Shown here piece by piece: positions 45,742-57,329 of a DNA stretch of 64,000 nt; position 1 is the stretch's first letter, and each line of letters opens with the position of its first letter. The notes under the pieces are model-generated. The model saw only the letters and a list, made by a program, of their open reading frames with translations, was not told the DNA's origin and searched no databases. A program made the position numbers and the translations under genes. The stretch spans positions 186,001 through 250,000 of the forward strand of contig NZ_FOTW01000007.1 of the NCBI RefSeq assembly GCF_900114705.1, written 5' to 3'. The stretch comes from Rugamonas rubra (lineage in GTDB: Bacteria; Pseudomonadota; Gammaproteobacteria; Burkholderiales; Burkholderiaceae_D).

Positions 45742-46155
45742 ATGGCCAAGCAGGAACTCAAACTCAAGACCAGCGAATCGGAAAAAATCACCATCAACCT
45801 GGGACCGATCGACCTGGGCCAGATCGACCTGTTGGTGCAGGAGGGCTTCTACTCGAACCGTACCGACCTGATCCGCACGGCCATCCGCAACCAGCTCGGC
45901 ATCCACGCCGACGTGGTACGTCAGACGGTGGCGCGCAAAAGCCTGGTGCTGGGCATGCAGCACTACTCGCGGGCCGACCTGGAGGCGATCCAGGCGGCCG
46001 GCCAGCGCCTGCAGATCCAGGTGCTGGGCCTGGCCAGCATCGCCAGCGACGTCTCGGTCGAGCTGGCGCTGGCGACGATTGAATCGATTTTCGTGTTGGG
46101 CGCGCTGCATGCCAGCGCCGTGCTCAAGACCGCCCTGGCGGGGCGGATCCACTAA
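45742..46155 (+). CDS. CopG-like ribbon-helix-helix transcriptional regulator
   Basis: A 137-aa protein with an N-terminal RHH domain (KITINLGPIDLGQIDLLVQEG, then RTDLIRTAIRNQL). The longer C-terminal part includes helices (YSRADLEAIQAAGQRLQIQVLG) that may mediate oligomerisation or ligand binding. ATG 45742 follows GGAGA. It precedes a PHB-depolymerase-family gene by 59 bp and probably controls it. Confidence 0.85.
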   Translation: MAKQELKLKTSESEKITINLGPIDLGQIDLLVQEGFYSNRTDLIRTAIRNQLGIHADVVRQTVARKSLVLGMQHYSRADLEAIQAAGQRLQIQVLGLASIASDVSVELALATIESIFVLGALHASAVLKTALAGRIH

Positions 46156-46214
46156 CCCGCGACGACGCCAACGGGCGCTCCTCGCAACGACTCACCAGAG
46201 ATTGAAGGATGCCC

Positions 46215-47684
46215 ATGAAGCTGAACCACCCGATGTTTGCCCAAATCCGCGCGGCCACGCTGCGCCTGATCGACAAGGGCCCGAGCGCCGCCACGGCGGC
46301 CATTCAACAAGCCCTGGCCGAGTTGGGGCTAAGGGACGCCGCCGCCGCGCCGGCCACACCGGCGCCGGCGGCCTCCGCCATGCGCGACATTAATCCGCCG
46401 CCGGCCGGCGCGCCGGCGGCGCGGCAGGGCGACACCATCGAACTGGACAACGGCGGCGCGCACGCGGCCAAGGTCGGCGGCGGCGCCCGGCGCGAGGCGC
46501 CGCAGGCCAAGGCCGGCGGGCGCGACGGCAACGACAATGCCAGCGGCGCGGCGCAGGGTTCGCCGCAAGCCGGCGCCCACGAGGCGGCGGGTGGCGGCGG
46601 CACGCCCGGCCAGGACGCGGTCGCCCACGCCACCGCCGTGGCGCAGGACATGCTCAACCGCATGGGCATCCCGGTCGACATCCAGGCCAGCATCAACGCC
46701 GGCATGCAGGCCGGTATGAAAAACGGTCTGAAGAACTTCGACATGAAGAACTTCGAGATGCCCAAGTTCGACCTGGGCGGCGACTTCTCCGGCCTCGACC
46801 TGCCGGGCCAGCAAGGCCCCAAGGCGCCGCCGGCACCGCTGCCGCCGGGCGCCAAATTCATCAGCGGCAGCTACGCCAACCACGCCGGCAGCCGCAACTA
46901 CAAGCTCTACATCCCCAGCAGCTACCACGGCCAAGCCATGCCGCTGCTGGTGATGCTGCACGGCTGCACCCAGGACCCGGACGATTTCGCCGCCGGCACG
47001 CAGATGAACCAGGTGGCCGAGGAGATGCAATGCCTGGTGGTCTACCCCGAGCAGACCCGCAGCGCCAACAATTCGCGCTGCTGGAACTGGTTCAACGCCA
47101 TCGACCAGCGGCGCGGCCAAGGCGAACCGTCGCTCATCGCCGGCATCGCCCAGCAGGTGATCGAGGAATACCCGGTCAACGAGCGGCAGGTGTATGTGGC
47201 CGGGCTGTCGGCCGGCGGCGCGATGGCGGTGATCGTCGGCACGCTGTACCCGGAGCTGTTCGCGGCGGTCGGCGTGCATTCCGGCCTGCCCTTCGCCTCG
47301 GCGCAGGACCTGCCGTCGGCGCTGTCGGCGATGAAGCGCGGCGCGGCATCGCCGCACAAGGGCGGCGGCTCGCGGCCGATCATCGTTTTCCACGGCGACC
47401 GCGACACCACCGTCAACCCGCGCAACGGCGAGCAGGTGATGGCGCAGGGCCTGGGCGGCGGCGCGGCGGCGGCGCCGTCGGTGCAGTCGGGCAGCGTGCC
47501 GAACGGGCACCGCTACACGCAGACCACGCACAACCAGGCCGACGGCTCGCTGCTGGCCGAGCACTGGGTGGTGCACGGCGCCGGCCACGCCTGGTCGGGC
47601 GGCAGCACCAGCGGCAGCTACACCGACCACAAGGGGCCGGACGCCAGCCGCGAGATGATGCGCTTCTTCAAAACGGTGAGCTGA
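46215..47684 (+). CDS. PHB depolymerase-family esterase
   Basis: A 489-aa alpha/beta hydrolase of the poly(3-hydroxybutyrate) depolymerase family. Oxyanion region LLVMLHGCTQDP, lipase box GLSAGG, Asp in FHGDRDTTVN and His in VHGAGHAWSGG form the expected site. The first ~200 residues are Ala/Gly/Pro-rich with a KNFDMKNFEMPKF repeat-like stretch. No signal peptide is seen, so export is unclear. ATG 46215 is chosen for its spacing from GAAGG. Confidence 0.88.
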   Translation: MKLNHPMFAQIRAATLRLIDKGPSAATAAIQQALAELGLRDAAAAPATPAPAASAMRDINPPPAGAPAARQGDTIELDNGGAHAAKVGGGARREAPQAKAGGRDGNDNASGAAQGSPQAGAHEAAGGGGTPGQDAVAHATAVAQDMLNRMGIPVDIQASINAGMQAGMKNGLKNFDMKNFEMPKFDLGGDFSGLDLPGQQGPKAPPAPLPPGAKFISGSYANHAGSRNYKLYIPSSYHGQAMPLLVMLHGCTQDPDDFAAGTQMNQVAEEMQCLVVYPEQTRSANNSRCWNWFNAIDQRRGQGEPSLIAGIAQQVIEEYPVNERQVYVAGLSAGGAMAVIVGTLYPELFAAVGVHSGLPFASAQDLPSALSAMKRGAASPHKGGGSRPIIVFHGDRDTTVNPRNGEQVMAQGLGGGAAAAPSVQSGSVPNGHRYTQTTHNQADGSLLAEHWVVHGAGHAWSGGSTSGSYTDHKGPDASREMMRFFKTVS

Positions 47685-47719
47685 GCGGGTAGTGCCGGCC
47701 TCACCCCAAGGCAAGATCC

Positions 47720-47745
47720 AGGGTCAGACCCTAGGGTCTGACCCT
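47720..47745. repeat. 26-bp perfect palindrome, dispersed family copy 2
   Basis: Perfect palindrome built of AGGGTCAGACCCT and its complement. It lies between the convergent PHB-depolymerase and SemiSWEET genes, ending one base before the SemiSWEET stop codon. It could serve as a bidirectional hairpin, but no T-run follows on either strand. Confidence 0.85.
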
Positions 47746-47746
47746 A

Positions 47747-48031
47747 TCAGACGCTGCGGTCGTCCGGCGCGACGCGCTCGAAGTGCCACTTCATGCCCAG
47801 CACGCACAGCGCCAGGATCAGCGTGACGGCGTTGGCGATGATGACCGGCCAGGACGAGATCTGCAGGCCGTAGCACAGCCAAAGGAACACGCCGAAGCTG
47901 AAGATGGTGTACATGCCGTTGGAGACGCCGGCGGCGGAGCGCTGGCGCCACACCAGCCACACCTGCGGGATGAAGGAGCAGGTGGTGCAGACGGCGGCGA
48001 AAAAACCCAGCAGGTCGACGTCAATTGCCAT
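47747..48031 (-). CDS. SemiSWEET sugar transporter
   Basis: A 94-aa triple-helix bundle membrane protein that would dimerise to transport sugars. PQ-loop signature CSFIPQVWLVWRQRSAAGVS, then FGVFLWLCYGL and VTLILALCVLGMKW. Start ATG 48031 lies inside the end of the HD-GYP gene (11-bp overlap), implying coupled translation with a signalling protein. The substrate is unknown. Confidence 0.9.
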   Translation of the reverse strand: MAIDVDLLGFFAAVCTTCSFIPQVWLVWRQRSAAGVSNGMYTIFSFGVFLWLCYGLQISSWPVIIANAVTLILALCVLGMKWHFERVAPDDRSV

Positions 48032-49184
48032 CGGCGGCCTTGGTGAATAGGTCGAGTTTGTCGCGTTTCTTTTCCATGTCGTGGTCGGTGTCGGCGTAGC
48101 GTTTGGCGATGGCGATGAAGTCGGTTTGCAGCGCCATGAAAGCGTCCACCATGTCGGGGTCGAAGTGCTGGCCACGGCCGGCGCTGATGATGGCGACGGC
48201 GGCTTCGTGGCTCATGCCCTCCTTGTAGACGCGGCGGCTGATCAGCGCATCATACACGTCGGCCACCGCCATCAGCCGCGCCGAGATCGGAATGGCGTCG
48301 CCGGCCAGGCCTTCGGGATAGCCGCTGCCGTCCCACTTCTCCTGATGGCCGTAGGCGATCTCCTTGGCGTATTTGAGGAAGTCGACCTCGATGCCGAGCT
48401 CGCGCTCGGCGGCCAAAATGGCGTCGCGGCCCAGGGTGGTGTGGGTCTTCATGATCTCCATCTCGTACGGCTCGAAGCGGCCCGGCTTGAGCAGGATGCG
48501 GTCGGGGATGCCGACCTTGCCGATGTCGTGCAGCGGCGCCGACTTGAACAGCAGCTCGATGGTCTTGTCGGTCAGGAAGGCGGCGAAGCGCGGATGGTCG
48601 CGCAGCTTTTCGGCCAGCGTCTTGACGTAGTGGGCGGTGCGGCGGATGTGGTTGCCGGTTTCGCTGTCGCGCGTCTCGGCCAGCGAGGCCATGGTGTGGA
48701 TGGTGACGTCCTGCAGCGCGACGATCTCGCGCGTGCGCAGCTCGATCTCGGTTTCCAGGAACTGGTTCTGGTCGCGCAAAAAATCGTGCACCCGCTTCAT
48801 CGACAGCTGGGTCTTGATGCGCGCCAGGACGATGGGCGCGGAGATCGGCTTGGTGATGTAGTCGACCGCGCCCATGCCCAGGCCGAGCTGCTCGTCGGCC
48901 GTCTCGCTCATGGCGGTGACGAAGATGACGGGAATGTCGCGCGTGGCCGGGTTGGCCTTGAGCTGCTGGCAGACCTCGTAGCCGCTCATGCCCGGCATCA
49001 TGATGTCGAGCAGGATCAGGTCCGGCTTGCTGTCGCCGTTGGCGATCTTCAGCGCGCGCTCGCCGTTGACGGCGATCTTGGTGCGGTAGTCGTCCTCCAG
49101 CACGGCGCACAGCAGGTCGATGTTGTCCGGCGTGTCGTCGACCACCAGGATGGTCGGTTTGGTGTGGAACGCTTCCATGCTCAT
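48021..49184 (-). CDS. Response regulator with HD-GYP domain (c-di-GMP phosphodiesterase)
   Basis: A 387-aa protein: receiver domain (about 10-125; DD pair in VVDDTPDN, phospho-Asp in LILLDIMMPGMSG), then a coiled helix and an HD-GYP domain (about 155-365; HDIGKVGIP and HQEKWDGSGYPEG). The HD and GYP residues are intact, so c-di-GMP hydrolysis is expected. It is encoded seven bases after the hybrid kinase, its likely phosphodonor. Confidence 0.93.
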   Translation of the reverse strand: MSMEAFHTKPTILVVDDTPDNIDLLCAVLEDDYRTKIAVNGERALKIANGDSKPDLILLDIMMPGMSGYEVCQQLKANPATRDIPVIFVTAMSETADEQLGLGMGAVDYITKPISAPIVLARIKTQLSMKRVHDFLRDQNQFLETEIELRTREIVALQDVTIHTMASLAETRDSETGNHIRRTAHYVKTLAEKLRDHPRFAAFLTDKTIELLFKSAPLHDIGKVGIPDRILLKPGRFEPYEMEIMKTHTTLGRDAILAAERELGIEVDFLKYAKEIAYGHQEKWDGSGYPEGLAGDAIPISARLMAVADVYDALISRRVYKEGMSHEAAVAIISAGRGQHFDPDMVDAFMALQTDFIAIAKRYADTDHDMEKKRDKLDLFTKAADGN

Positions 49185-49191
49185 CTCACTC

Positions 49192-52398
<3,207 letters not shown>

Positions 52399-52547
52399 GG
52401 TGCTTCCTTTTGCTTGGAGTTCTGTGTGGCGGGGGCGTCAAGATGCAGTCTGAGCCAAAAATGCGGCGCAGTCCATGCCGCCGTTGCGCCAAAGTGAAGT
52501 GGCGCCAAGGTGCCGGGGACGCCGGCAAACCCCAGCGGCGTAGAGCC

Positions 52548-52575
52548 AGGGTCAGACCCCTCAGGGTCTGACCCT
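52548..52575. repeat. Palindrome of the dispersed family, copy 3
   Basis: AGGGTCAGACCC and GGGTCTGACCCT separated by CTCA, between the hybrid kinase start and the CWC protein stop. Twelve-base arms match perfectly. Confidence 0.85.
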
Positions 52576-52810
52576 AGGTTTTGCTTGGGGGGTCTGCATC
52601 GCTACCCTGCGCCTTGGCCACTTCGGCGCTGGACGCGGCGATGTGCCGCCGCAGGCAATCGGCGCACCAGCAACTGCTGCCGGGCGCCGACGGGACCGGC
52701 AGCGAGGCCGGCAGGTAGGTGCACCAGCAGGGCGCGGCCGGATCGGCGCCGGGCGCCGGATCGACCATGGCGCAGCTGAAGGTGGCGCCGCAGCGCGCGC
52801 AGACGCTCAT
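52574..52810 (-). CDS. Cysteine-rich CWC family protein
   Basis: A 78-aa protein: CARCGATFSCAM at the N-terminus, the CWC tripeptide (APCWCTYL), and WCADCLRRH. The spaced cysteine pairs suggest zinc or iron-sulfur binding. Start ATG 52810 overlaps the stop of the zinc-finger protein upstream (ATGA), so the two are coupled. Function unknown. Confidence 0.85.
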   Translation of the reverse strand: MSVCARCGATFSCAMVDPAPGADPAAPCWCTYLPASLPVPSAPGSSCWCADCLRRHIAASSAEVAKAQGSDADPPSKT

Positions 52811-53112
52811 GGCTTCGGCGGCTTGTGCGGCTGGTACTTGACCCCGGCCACGGCCTTGGCCTCGGCCGCGCCCGGCGCGCCGCCGCCGCCATCGCCGTCG
52901 CCGCCGCCGTCGCCGTCGAGCGGCGGGAAGCTGTGCATGGCGCGGCGCAGCAGCGACATCTGGCCGTTGAAGCGGGTGCAGGCGTCGCACACCACCAGGT
53001 GCAGGCGCATGCGGATGCGCTCGACCACGGAGAGTTGGCGGTCCATCCCCTCGGACACCAGGCGGTGCACTTCGCGGCAGGTGGGTTTGAGCCCGGTTTT
53101 ATGTGCTTGCAT
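52807..53112 (-). CDS. Zinc-finger (zf-HC2) anti-sigma-like protein
   Basis: A 101-aa protein with CREVHRLVSEGMDR and HLVVCDACTRF, the Cys-X3-His...Cys-X2-Cys pattern of zinc-binding anti-sigma domains. A Gly/Asp-rich tail (LDGDGGGDGDGGGG) and a basic end follow, with no membrane helix. It is encoded 22 bp after the ECF sigma gene and is therefore its probable soluble anti-sigma factor, possibly redox-sensitive. Confidence 0.82.
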   Translation of the reverse strand: MQAHKTGLKPTCREVHRLVSEGMDRQLSVVERIRMRLHLVVCDACTRFNGQMSLLRRAMHSFPPLDGDGGGDGDGGGGAPGAAEAKAVAGVKYQPHKPPKP

Positions 53113-53134
53113 AGTCGCTTTGTTCGATGTCGGG

Positions 53135-53722
53135 TTAGCCGGCCTGGCGCTTGCCGAACCAGTTCAGGTCGAGGCATTCGCGCAGGCGCATGCGGGCCCG
53201 ATACAGCAGTACCCAGGCATTAGACGTGCTGATCGCCAGTTCCTTACAAATTTCGTCGGTCTCCAGGTCGAGCCACTCGCGCATCATGAAAATGCGCGCC
53301 GTCTTGGCCGGCAGCTTGTCCAGGCAGACCTCGAGCACGGCGAAGAAGTCCTTCTGCTCGAGCGTGCGGTCGGGGTCGCCCCAGGCCAGCGGCTGCTCGC
53401 GGGTGTGGCCGTCGGCGTGGAACAGGGCGTCGATGGCGTCGTCCTCGGACTGGTCGTCGGCGGTCTCGATCTGCCGTTCGCGGGTGGTGGCGCGCAGGTT
53501 GTCGATGATCTTGAACTTGAGGATGCCGGTCACGTAGGTGCGCAGCGAGGACTGGCCGGCGAAGCGCTCGGGCTTTTCCAGCACGGCGATCAGGGCGTCC
53601 TGCACGGCGTCCTCGGCCAGCGCCGCGTTGCGCAGCTGCAATTGTGCGAATCTGACAAGCTGGGGCCGCATGGCCTCCAGTTGGCGGTGCAGGGCGTCGA
53701 TGGCGGTGGTGTCGGCGGTCAT
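53135..53722 (-). CDS. ECF-family RNA polymerase sigma factor
   Basis: A 195-aa sigma factor: region 2 (LVRFAQLQLRNAALAEDAVQDALIAVLEK) and region 4 (LDKLPAKTARIFMMREWLDLETDEICKELAISTSNAWVLLYRARMRLRECL), with an acidic linker between. It is followed by a zinc-finger anti-sigma-like protein and the CWC protein. It is divergent from argB. Target promoters are unknown. Confidence 0.93.
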   Translation of the reverse strand: MTADTTAIDALHRQLEAMRPQLVRFAQLQLRNAALAEDAVQDALIAVLEKPERFAGQSSLRTYVTGILKFKIIDNLRATTRERQIETADDQSEDDAIDALFHADGHTREQPLAWGDPDRTLEQKDFFAVLEVCLDKLPAKTARIFMMREWLDLETDEICKELAISTSNAWVLLYRARMRLRECLDLNWFGKRQAG

Positions 53723-53770
53723 ATGCTGGGAGCCTAATTGATCGCTCAGGAAATTACAACAAGATGGCCC

Positions 53771-53776
53771 TATAAT
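53771..53776 (+). promoter_or_regulatory. Perfect -10 hexamer upstream of argB
   Basis: TATAAT 59 bp before the argB start. No good -35 is found at normal spacing. Confidence 0.45.
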
Positions 53777-53835
53777 GCGTACTTGAGCACAGCTGCAGGC
53801 TGTAAAATCGCAGAAAATTCATTTTCGGACTCGCC

Positions 53836-54759
53836 ATGACCCAACTGACTAACCTGAACCTAGGCATGACTGACGACCTGACAGCGGTGGCACCGCAGAT
53901 CAAGGCGCAGATTCTGGCCGAGGCCTTGCCATACATCCGCAATTTTCATGGCAAAACCATTGTCATCAAATACGGCGGCAACGCGATGACCGACGAGCGC
54001 CTGAAGCACGGCTTCGCGCGCGATGTCATTTTGCTCAAATTGGTGGGCATGAACCCGGTGGTGGTGCACGGCGGCGGTCCGCAGATCGACAACGCGCTGA
54101 AGAAAATCGGCAAGCAGGGCACTTTCGTGCAAGGCATGCGCATCACCGACGAGGAAACCATGGAAGTGGTCGAGTGGGTGCTGGGCGGCGAGGTGCAGCA
54201 GGACATCGTGATGTTGATTAACCACTACGGCGGCCAAGCGGTCGGCCTGACCGGCAAGGACGGCGGCCTGATCCGCGCCAAGAAGATGGCCATGCCGGAC
54301 AAGGAAAACCCCGGCCAGTTCCTCGACATCGGCTTCGTCGGCGAGATCGACGCGATCAACCCGGCCGTGGTCAAGGCGCTGCAGGACGACGCCTTCATCC
54401 CGATCATTTCGCCGATCGGCTTCGGCCAGGACGGCCAGGCCTACAACATCAACGCCGACGTCGTCGCCGGCAAGATCGCCGAGATCCTCAAGGCCGAGAA
54501 GTTGATCATGATGACCAACATCGCCGGCGTGCAGGACAAGCAGGGCAACCTGGTGACCGACTTGTCGGCGCGCGAGATCGACGAGATGTTCGCCGACGGG
54601 ACGATTTCGGGCGGCATGCTGCCTAAAATTTCATCGGCACTGGATGCGGCCAAGTCCGGCGTCAACACCGTCCACATCATCGATGGACGAATTGAGCACT
54701 CTTTATTGCTCGAGGTATTGACCGAACAGGCTTTTGGCACTATGATCCGTTCGCACTGA
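53836..54759 (+). CDS. argB: Acetylglutamate kinase
   Basis: Phosphorylates N-acetylglutamate in arginine synthesis. The 307-aa protein has VIKYGGNAM at the N-terminal nucleotide site and [10 protein letters not shown] in the substrate loop. The N-terminal helix before the kinase fold ([25 protein letters not shown]) fits the arginine-sensitive hexameric type. It is followed by tRNA-Thr. Confidence 0.96.
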   Translation: MTQLTNLNLGMTDDLTAVAPQIKAQILAEALPYIRNFHGKTIVIKYGGNAMTDERLKHGFARDVILLKLVGMNPVVVHGGGPQIDNALKKIGKQGTFVQGMRITDEETMEVVEWVLGGEVQQDIVMLINHYGGQAVGLTGKDGGLIRAKKMAMPDKENPGQFLDIGFVGEIDAINPAVVKALQDDAFIPIISPIGFGQDGQAYNINADVVAGKIAEILKAEKLIMMTNIAGVQDKQGNLVTDLSAREIDEMFADGTISGGMLPKISSALDAAKSGVNTVHIIDGRIEHSLLLEVLTEQAFGTMIRSH

Positions 54760-54809
54760 AAAAACGGCGACGCGGTATTTGCCGGCTTTTACAGCGTCGC
54801 CACAACAAT

Positions 54810-54884
<75 letters not shown>

Positions 54885-54915
54885 TTTTGCAGCACCCCCT
54901 CCGCAGCACCCTCCC

Positions 54916-55860
54916 CTAGTAGATACGCTCCACCGCCATGCCGCGTTTGCGCAGCAGTTCCGGCACACTGTTTTTCCCCACCAGATGCAAGATCCCGATC
55001 GCCGCCACGCTGTTGTTTTCGCGCGCCAGCAATTTGGCGATGGCGTCGGCCAGCGGCGGATTGCGCTCGTCGAGCAGCACCTTCTGCACGAAGCGGCCGG
55101 ACAAGGTCTGGTCGGCCGCCGCCTTGTCGGCCAGCGCCTCGAGCGCGGCGGCGTCGGCGTGGCGCCAGGCGTCGGCGATCTGGCGCGCCTGCGTGGCCTG
55201 CTCCTTGTCCTCGATGGCGGCGATGCCCTCCTGCAGGAAGCGCAGCTGCTCGGCGCCGCTCATGCGGTCGAACAGCGCCATCTGGCCGTTGACCGACTCC
55301 AGCTCGACGATGGCCTGGCCACGGGCGTGGGCCTGGCGCGACAGGTGGGCGTCGACCGCCAGGCCGGTGTCGTAGCCCAGGGCGGCGAACTCGCTGACCG
55401 TCAGCACGCTGGCCAGCAGCCAGGGCTTCATGCCGGCCACCGACTGCGGCGGAATGGCGTAGCGGCGCAGCAGACGGGCCAGGCGGGGCCGCCAGGCCGG
55501 CGCCAGCTGCGCCGAGGCCGTGGCCCCCGGACGCAGCATGCCGTGCTGCTGTAGCGCCTTGGCGACGGCCTGCTGGTCGCCCAGCGGGTCGATCTCCAGC
55601 GCCAGCACGGGGGCGCGCTCGAGCGCCGCCGCCAAACGCGCCTCGAGCGGGTAAAAATCGGCGGCGCCGACATGGATCGTGCCAAACAGGTAGAGTGTGC
55701 GCTCGCCCTGCGACACCTTGAACAGCGCGCCACGGTTGGGCTGCTGCTGGGCTTGGGCTTGGACTTGCGCCGGCGGCCGGGCCGCCGGCTCGGCGCCCCA
55801 GGCCGGGCCGAGGGCGAGCCAGAGCAGGCCGAGGAAGATCACTGTAAACTTTGCGCGCAT
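54916..55860 (-). CDS. TraB/GumN family protein
   Basis: A 314-aa protein with an N-terminal signal peptide (FTVIFLGLLWLALGPAWGAEP). The TraB/GumN fold has its first motif in LYLFGTIHVGAADFYPL and the last in AAIGILHLVGKNS. The fold is related to metallo-hydrolases (EreA/TIKI-like); the substrate is unknown. ATG 55860 follows AGGAAG. It is divergent from the nucleotidase. Confidence 0.9.
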   Translation of the reverse strand: MRAKFTVIFLGLLWLALGPAWGAEPAARPPAQVQAQAQQQPNRGALFKVSQGERTLYLFGTIHVGAADFYPLEARLAAALERAPVLALEIDPLGDQQAVAKALQQHGMLRPGATASAQLAPAWRPRLARLLRRYAIPPQSVAGMKPWLLASVLTVSEFAALGYDTGLAVDAHLSRQAHARGQAIVELESVNGQMALFDRMSGAEQLRFLQEGIAAIEDKEQATQARQIADAWRHADAAALEALADKAAADQTLSGRFVQKVLLDERNPPLADAIAKLLARENNSVAAIGILHLVGKNSVPELLRKRGMAVERIY

Positions 55861-55893
55861 GGCTTCCTTTTGATAGCGAGAACTGAGAATTTC

Positions 55894-56619
55894 GTGAATA
55901 TTAACTCTTCCTCCCCGGTCTGGTTGTTCGACCTCGACAATACCTTGCACAATGCTTCGCACGCGATCTTCCCGCAGTTGATGGCGAACATGAACACCTA
56001 CATCGCCGAGGTGCTCGGCGACGGCGTCACGCCGGCCGGCAGCGCGGCGGTCGACGCGGCGCGCACGCTGTACTGGCGGCGCTACGGCGCCACCATGCTG
56101 GGCCTGGTGAAACACCACGGCGTCAGCGCCGAGCACTTCCTGCGCACCACCCACGAGATGGCCGACCTGGCCTCGATGGTGCGCGCCGAGCGCGGCCTGG
56201 GCAAGCTGCTGCGCCGCCTGCCCGGCCGCAAGATCCTGTTCACCAACGCGCCGCACCGCTATTCGGCCGCCGTGCTGCGCCACCTGGGCTTGCAGCGCCA
56301 CTTCTCGCACCACATCGCGGTCGAGGCGATGAAGGTGCACCGCCAGCTGCGCCCCAAGCCGTCCAAGCTGATGCTGCGCCAGCTGATGCGCCGCCAGGGG
56401 CTGACGGCGCGCCGCTGCATCCTGGTCGAGGACACCCTGGCCAACCTGCGCAGCGCCCACGCGCTGGGCATGCGCACCGCCTGGGTCACCCAGTACCTGC
56501 GGCGCGACGACACGCACGGCCTGGCCCATCCCTTGAAGACGCTAAATCGCCCCGCTTGGGTCGATGTCAAAGTAAAATCTGTCCGGCTGCTGCCCGCGCG
56601 CCTGCATCGTTTGCGCTGA
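55894..56619 (+). CDS. HAD-family pyrimidine 5'-nucleotidase
   Basis: A 241-aa HAD hydrolase of the SDT1-like group: nucleophile motif WLFDLDNTLHNA, motif II ILFTNAPHRYS, and motif IV VEDTLANLRSA. It dephosphorylates UMP/CMP-type nucleotides in characterised relatives. The start is GTG 55894. It is followed by slmA 47 bp later, an arrangement common in betaproteobacteria. Confidence 0.88.
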   Translation: MNINSSSPVWLFDLDNTLHNASHAIFPQLMANMNTYIAEVLGDGVTPAGSAAVDAARTLYWRRYGATMLGLVKHHGVSAEHFLRTTHEMADLASMVRAERGLGKLLRRLPGRKILFTNAPHRYSAAVLRHLGLQRHFSHHIAVEAMKVHRQLRPKPSKLMLRQLMRRQGLTARRCILVEDTLANLRSAHALGMRTAWVTQYLRRDDTHGLAHPLKTLNRPAWVDVKVKSVRLLPARLHRLR

Positions 56620-56666
56620 ACGCCGCAATTCTTTGGTTTTTTCCCAATCGTCCCTATCGAGATCAC

Positions 56667-57242
56667 ATGGCAAGCACACCGCCGGGCCAGCGCCGGATTC
56701 AAATCCTCCAGGCGCTGGCGGAAATGCTGGAACAGCCCAAGGGCGACAAGATCACCACCGCCGCGCTGGCGCGCAAGCTGGCCTTTTCCGAGGCGGCGCT
56801 GTACCGCCACTTCGCCAGCAAGGCGCAGATGTTCGAGGGCCTGATCGAGTTCATCGAATCGACCGTGTTCGGCCTGGTCAACCAGATCAGCGAGCGGCAG
56901 AGCGACGGCCTGGCGCAGGCGCGCGACATCGTCGGCATGCTGCTGCAGTTCGCCAGCAACAACCCGGGCATGACCCGGGTGCTGATCGGCGACGCCCTGG
57001 TCAACGAGGACGAGCGGCTGCAGCAGCGCATGAACCAGTTCCACGACCGCGTCGAGCTGGCCCTCAAGCAGGCGCTGCGCATCGCCGTGGTCGAGGGCCA
57101 GGCGCACGAGGCCGACGTGGCGGCGCGCGCAGCCGTGCTGGTCTGCTTCGTGCTGGGCCGCTGGCACCGCTACGCCAAGAGCGGCTTCAAGAACAACCCG
57201 GCGCAGGACGCCGCGCTGCACATCGCACTACTGCTGTCGTAA
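56667..57242 (+). CDS. slmA: Nucleoid occlusion factor SlmA
   Basis: A 191-aa TetR-fold DNA-binding protein that blocks FtsZ assembly over the nucleoid. The HTH (ITTAALARKLAFSEAALYRHFASKAQMFEGLIEFIE) matches SlmA closely. Its target-gene control is secondary to division control. With minCDE near 5-7 kb, the window carries both spatial regulators of Z-ring placement, though not adjacent. Confidence 0.93.
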   Translation: MASTPPGQRRIQILQALAEMLEQPKGDKITTAALARKLAFSEAALYRHFASKAQMFEGLIEFIESTVFGLVNQISERQSDGLAQARDIVGMLLQFASNNPGMTRVLIGDALVNEDERLQQRMNQFHDRVELALKQALRIAVVEGQAHEADVAARAAVLVCFVLGRWHRYAKSGFKNNPAQDAALHIALLLS

Positions 57243-57329
57243 CCAAGGTCGCAAACGCTGTATGAACCACCCCCGCTGCATGAACCGCCTGAACCGTCCC
57301 AACTCCGCCGCCGCCGGCCGCGCCCGCGC

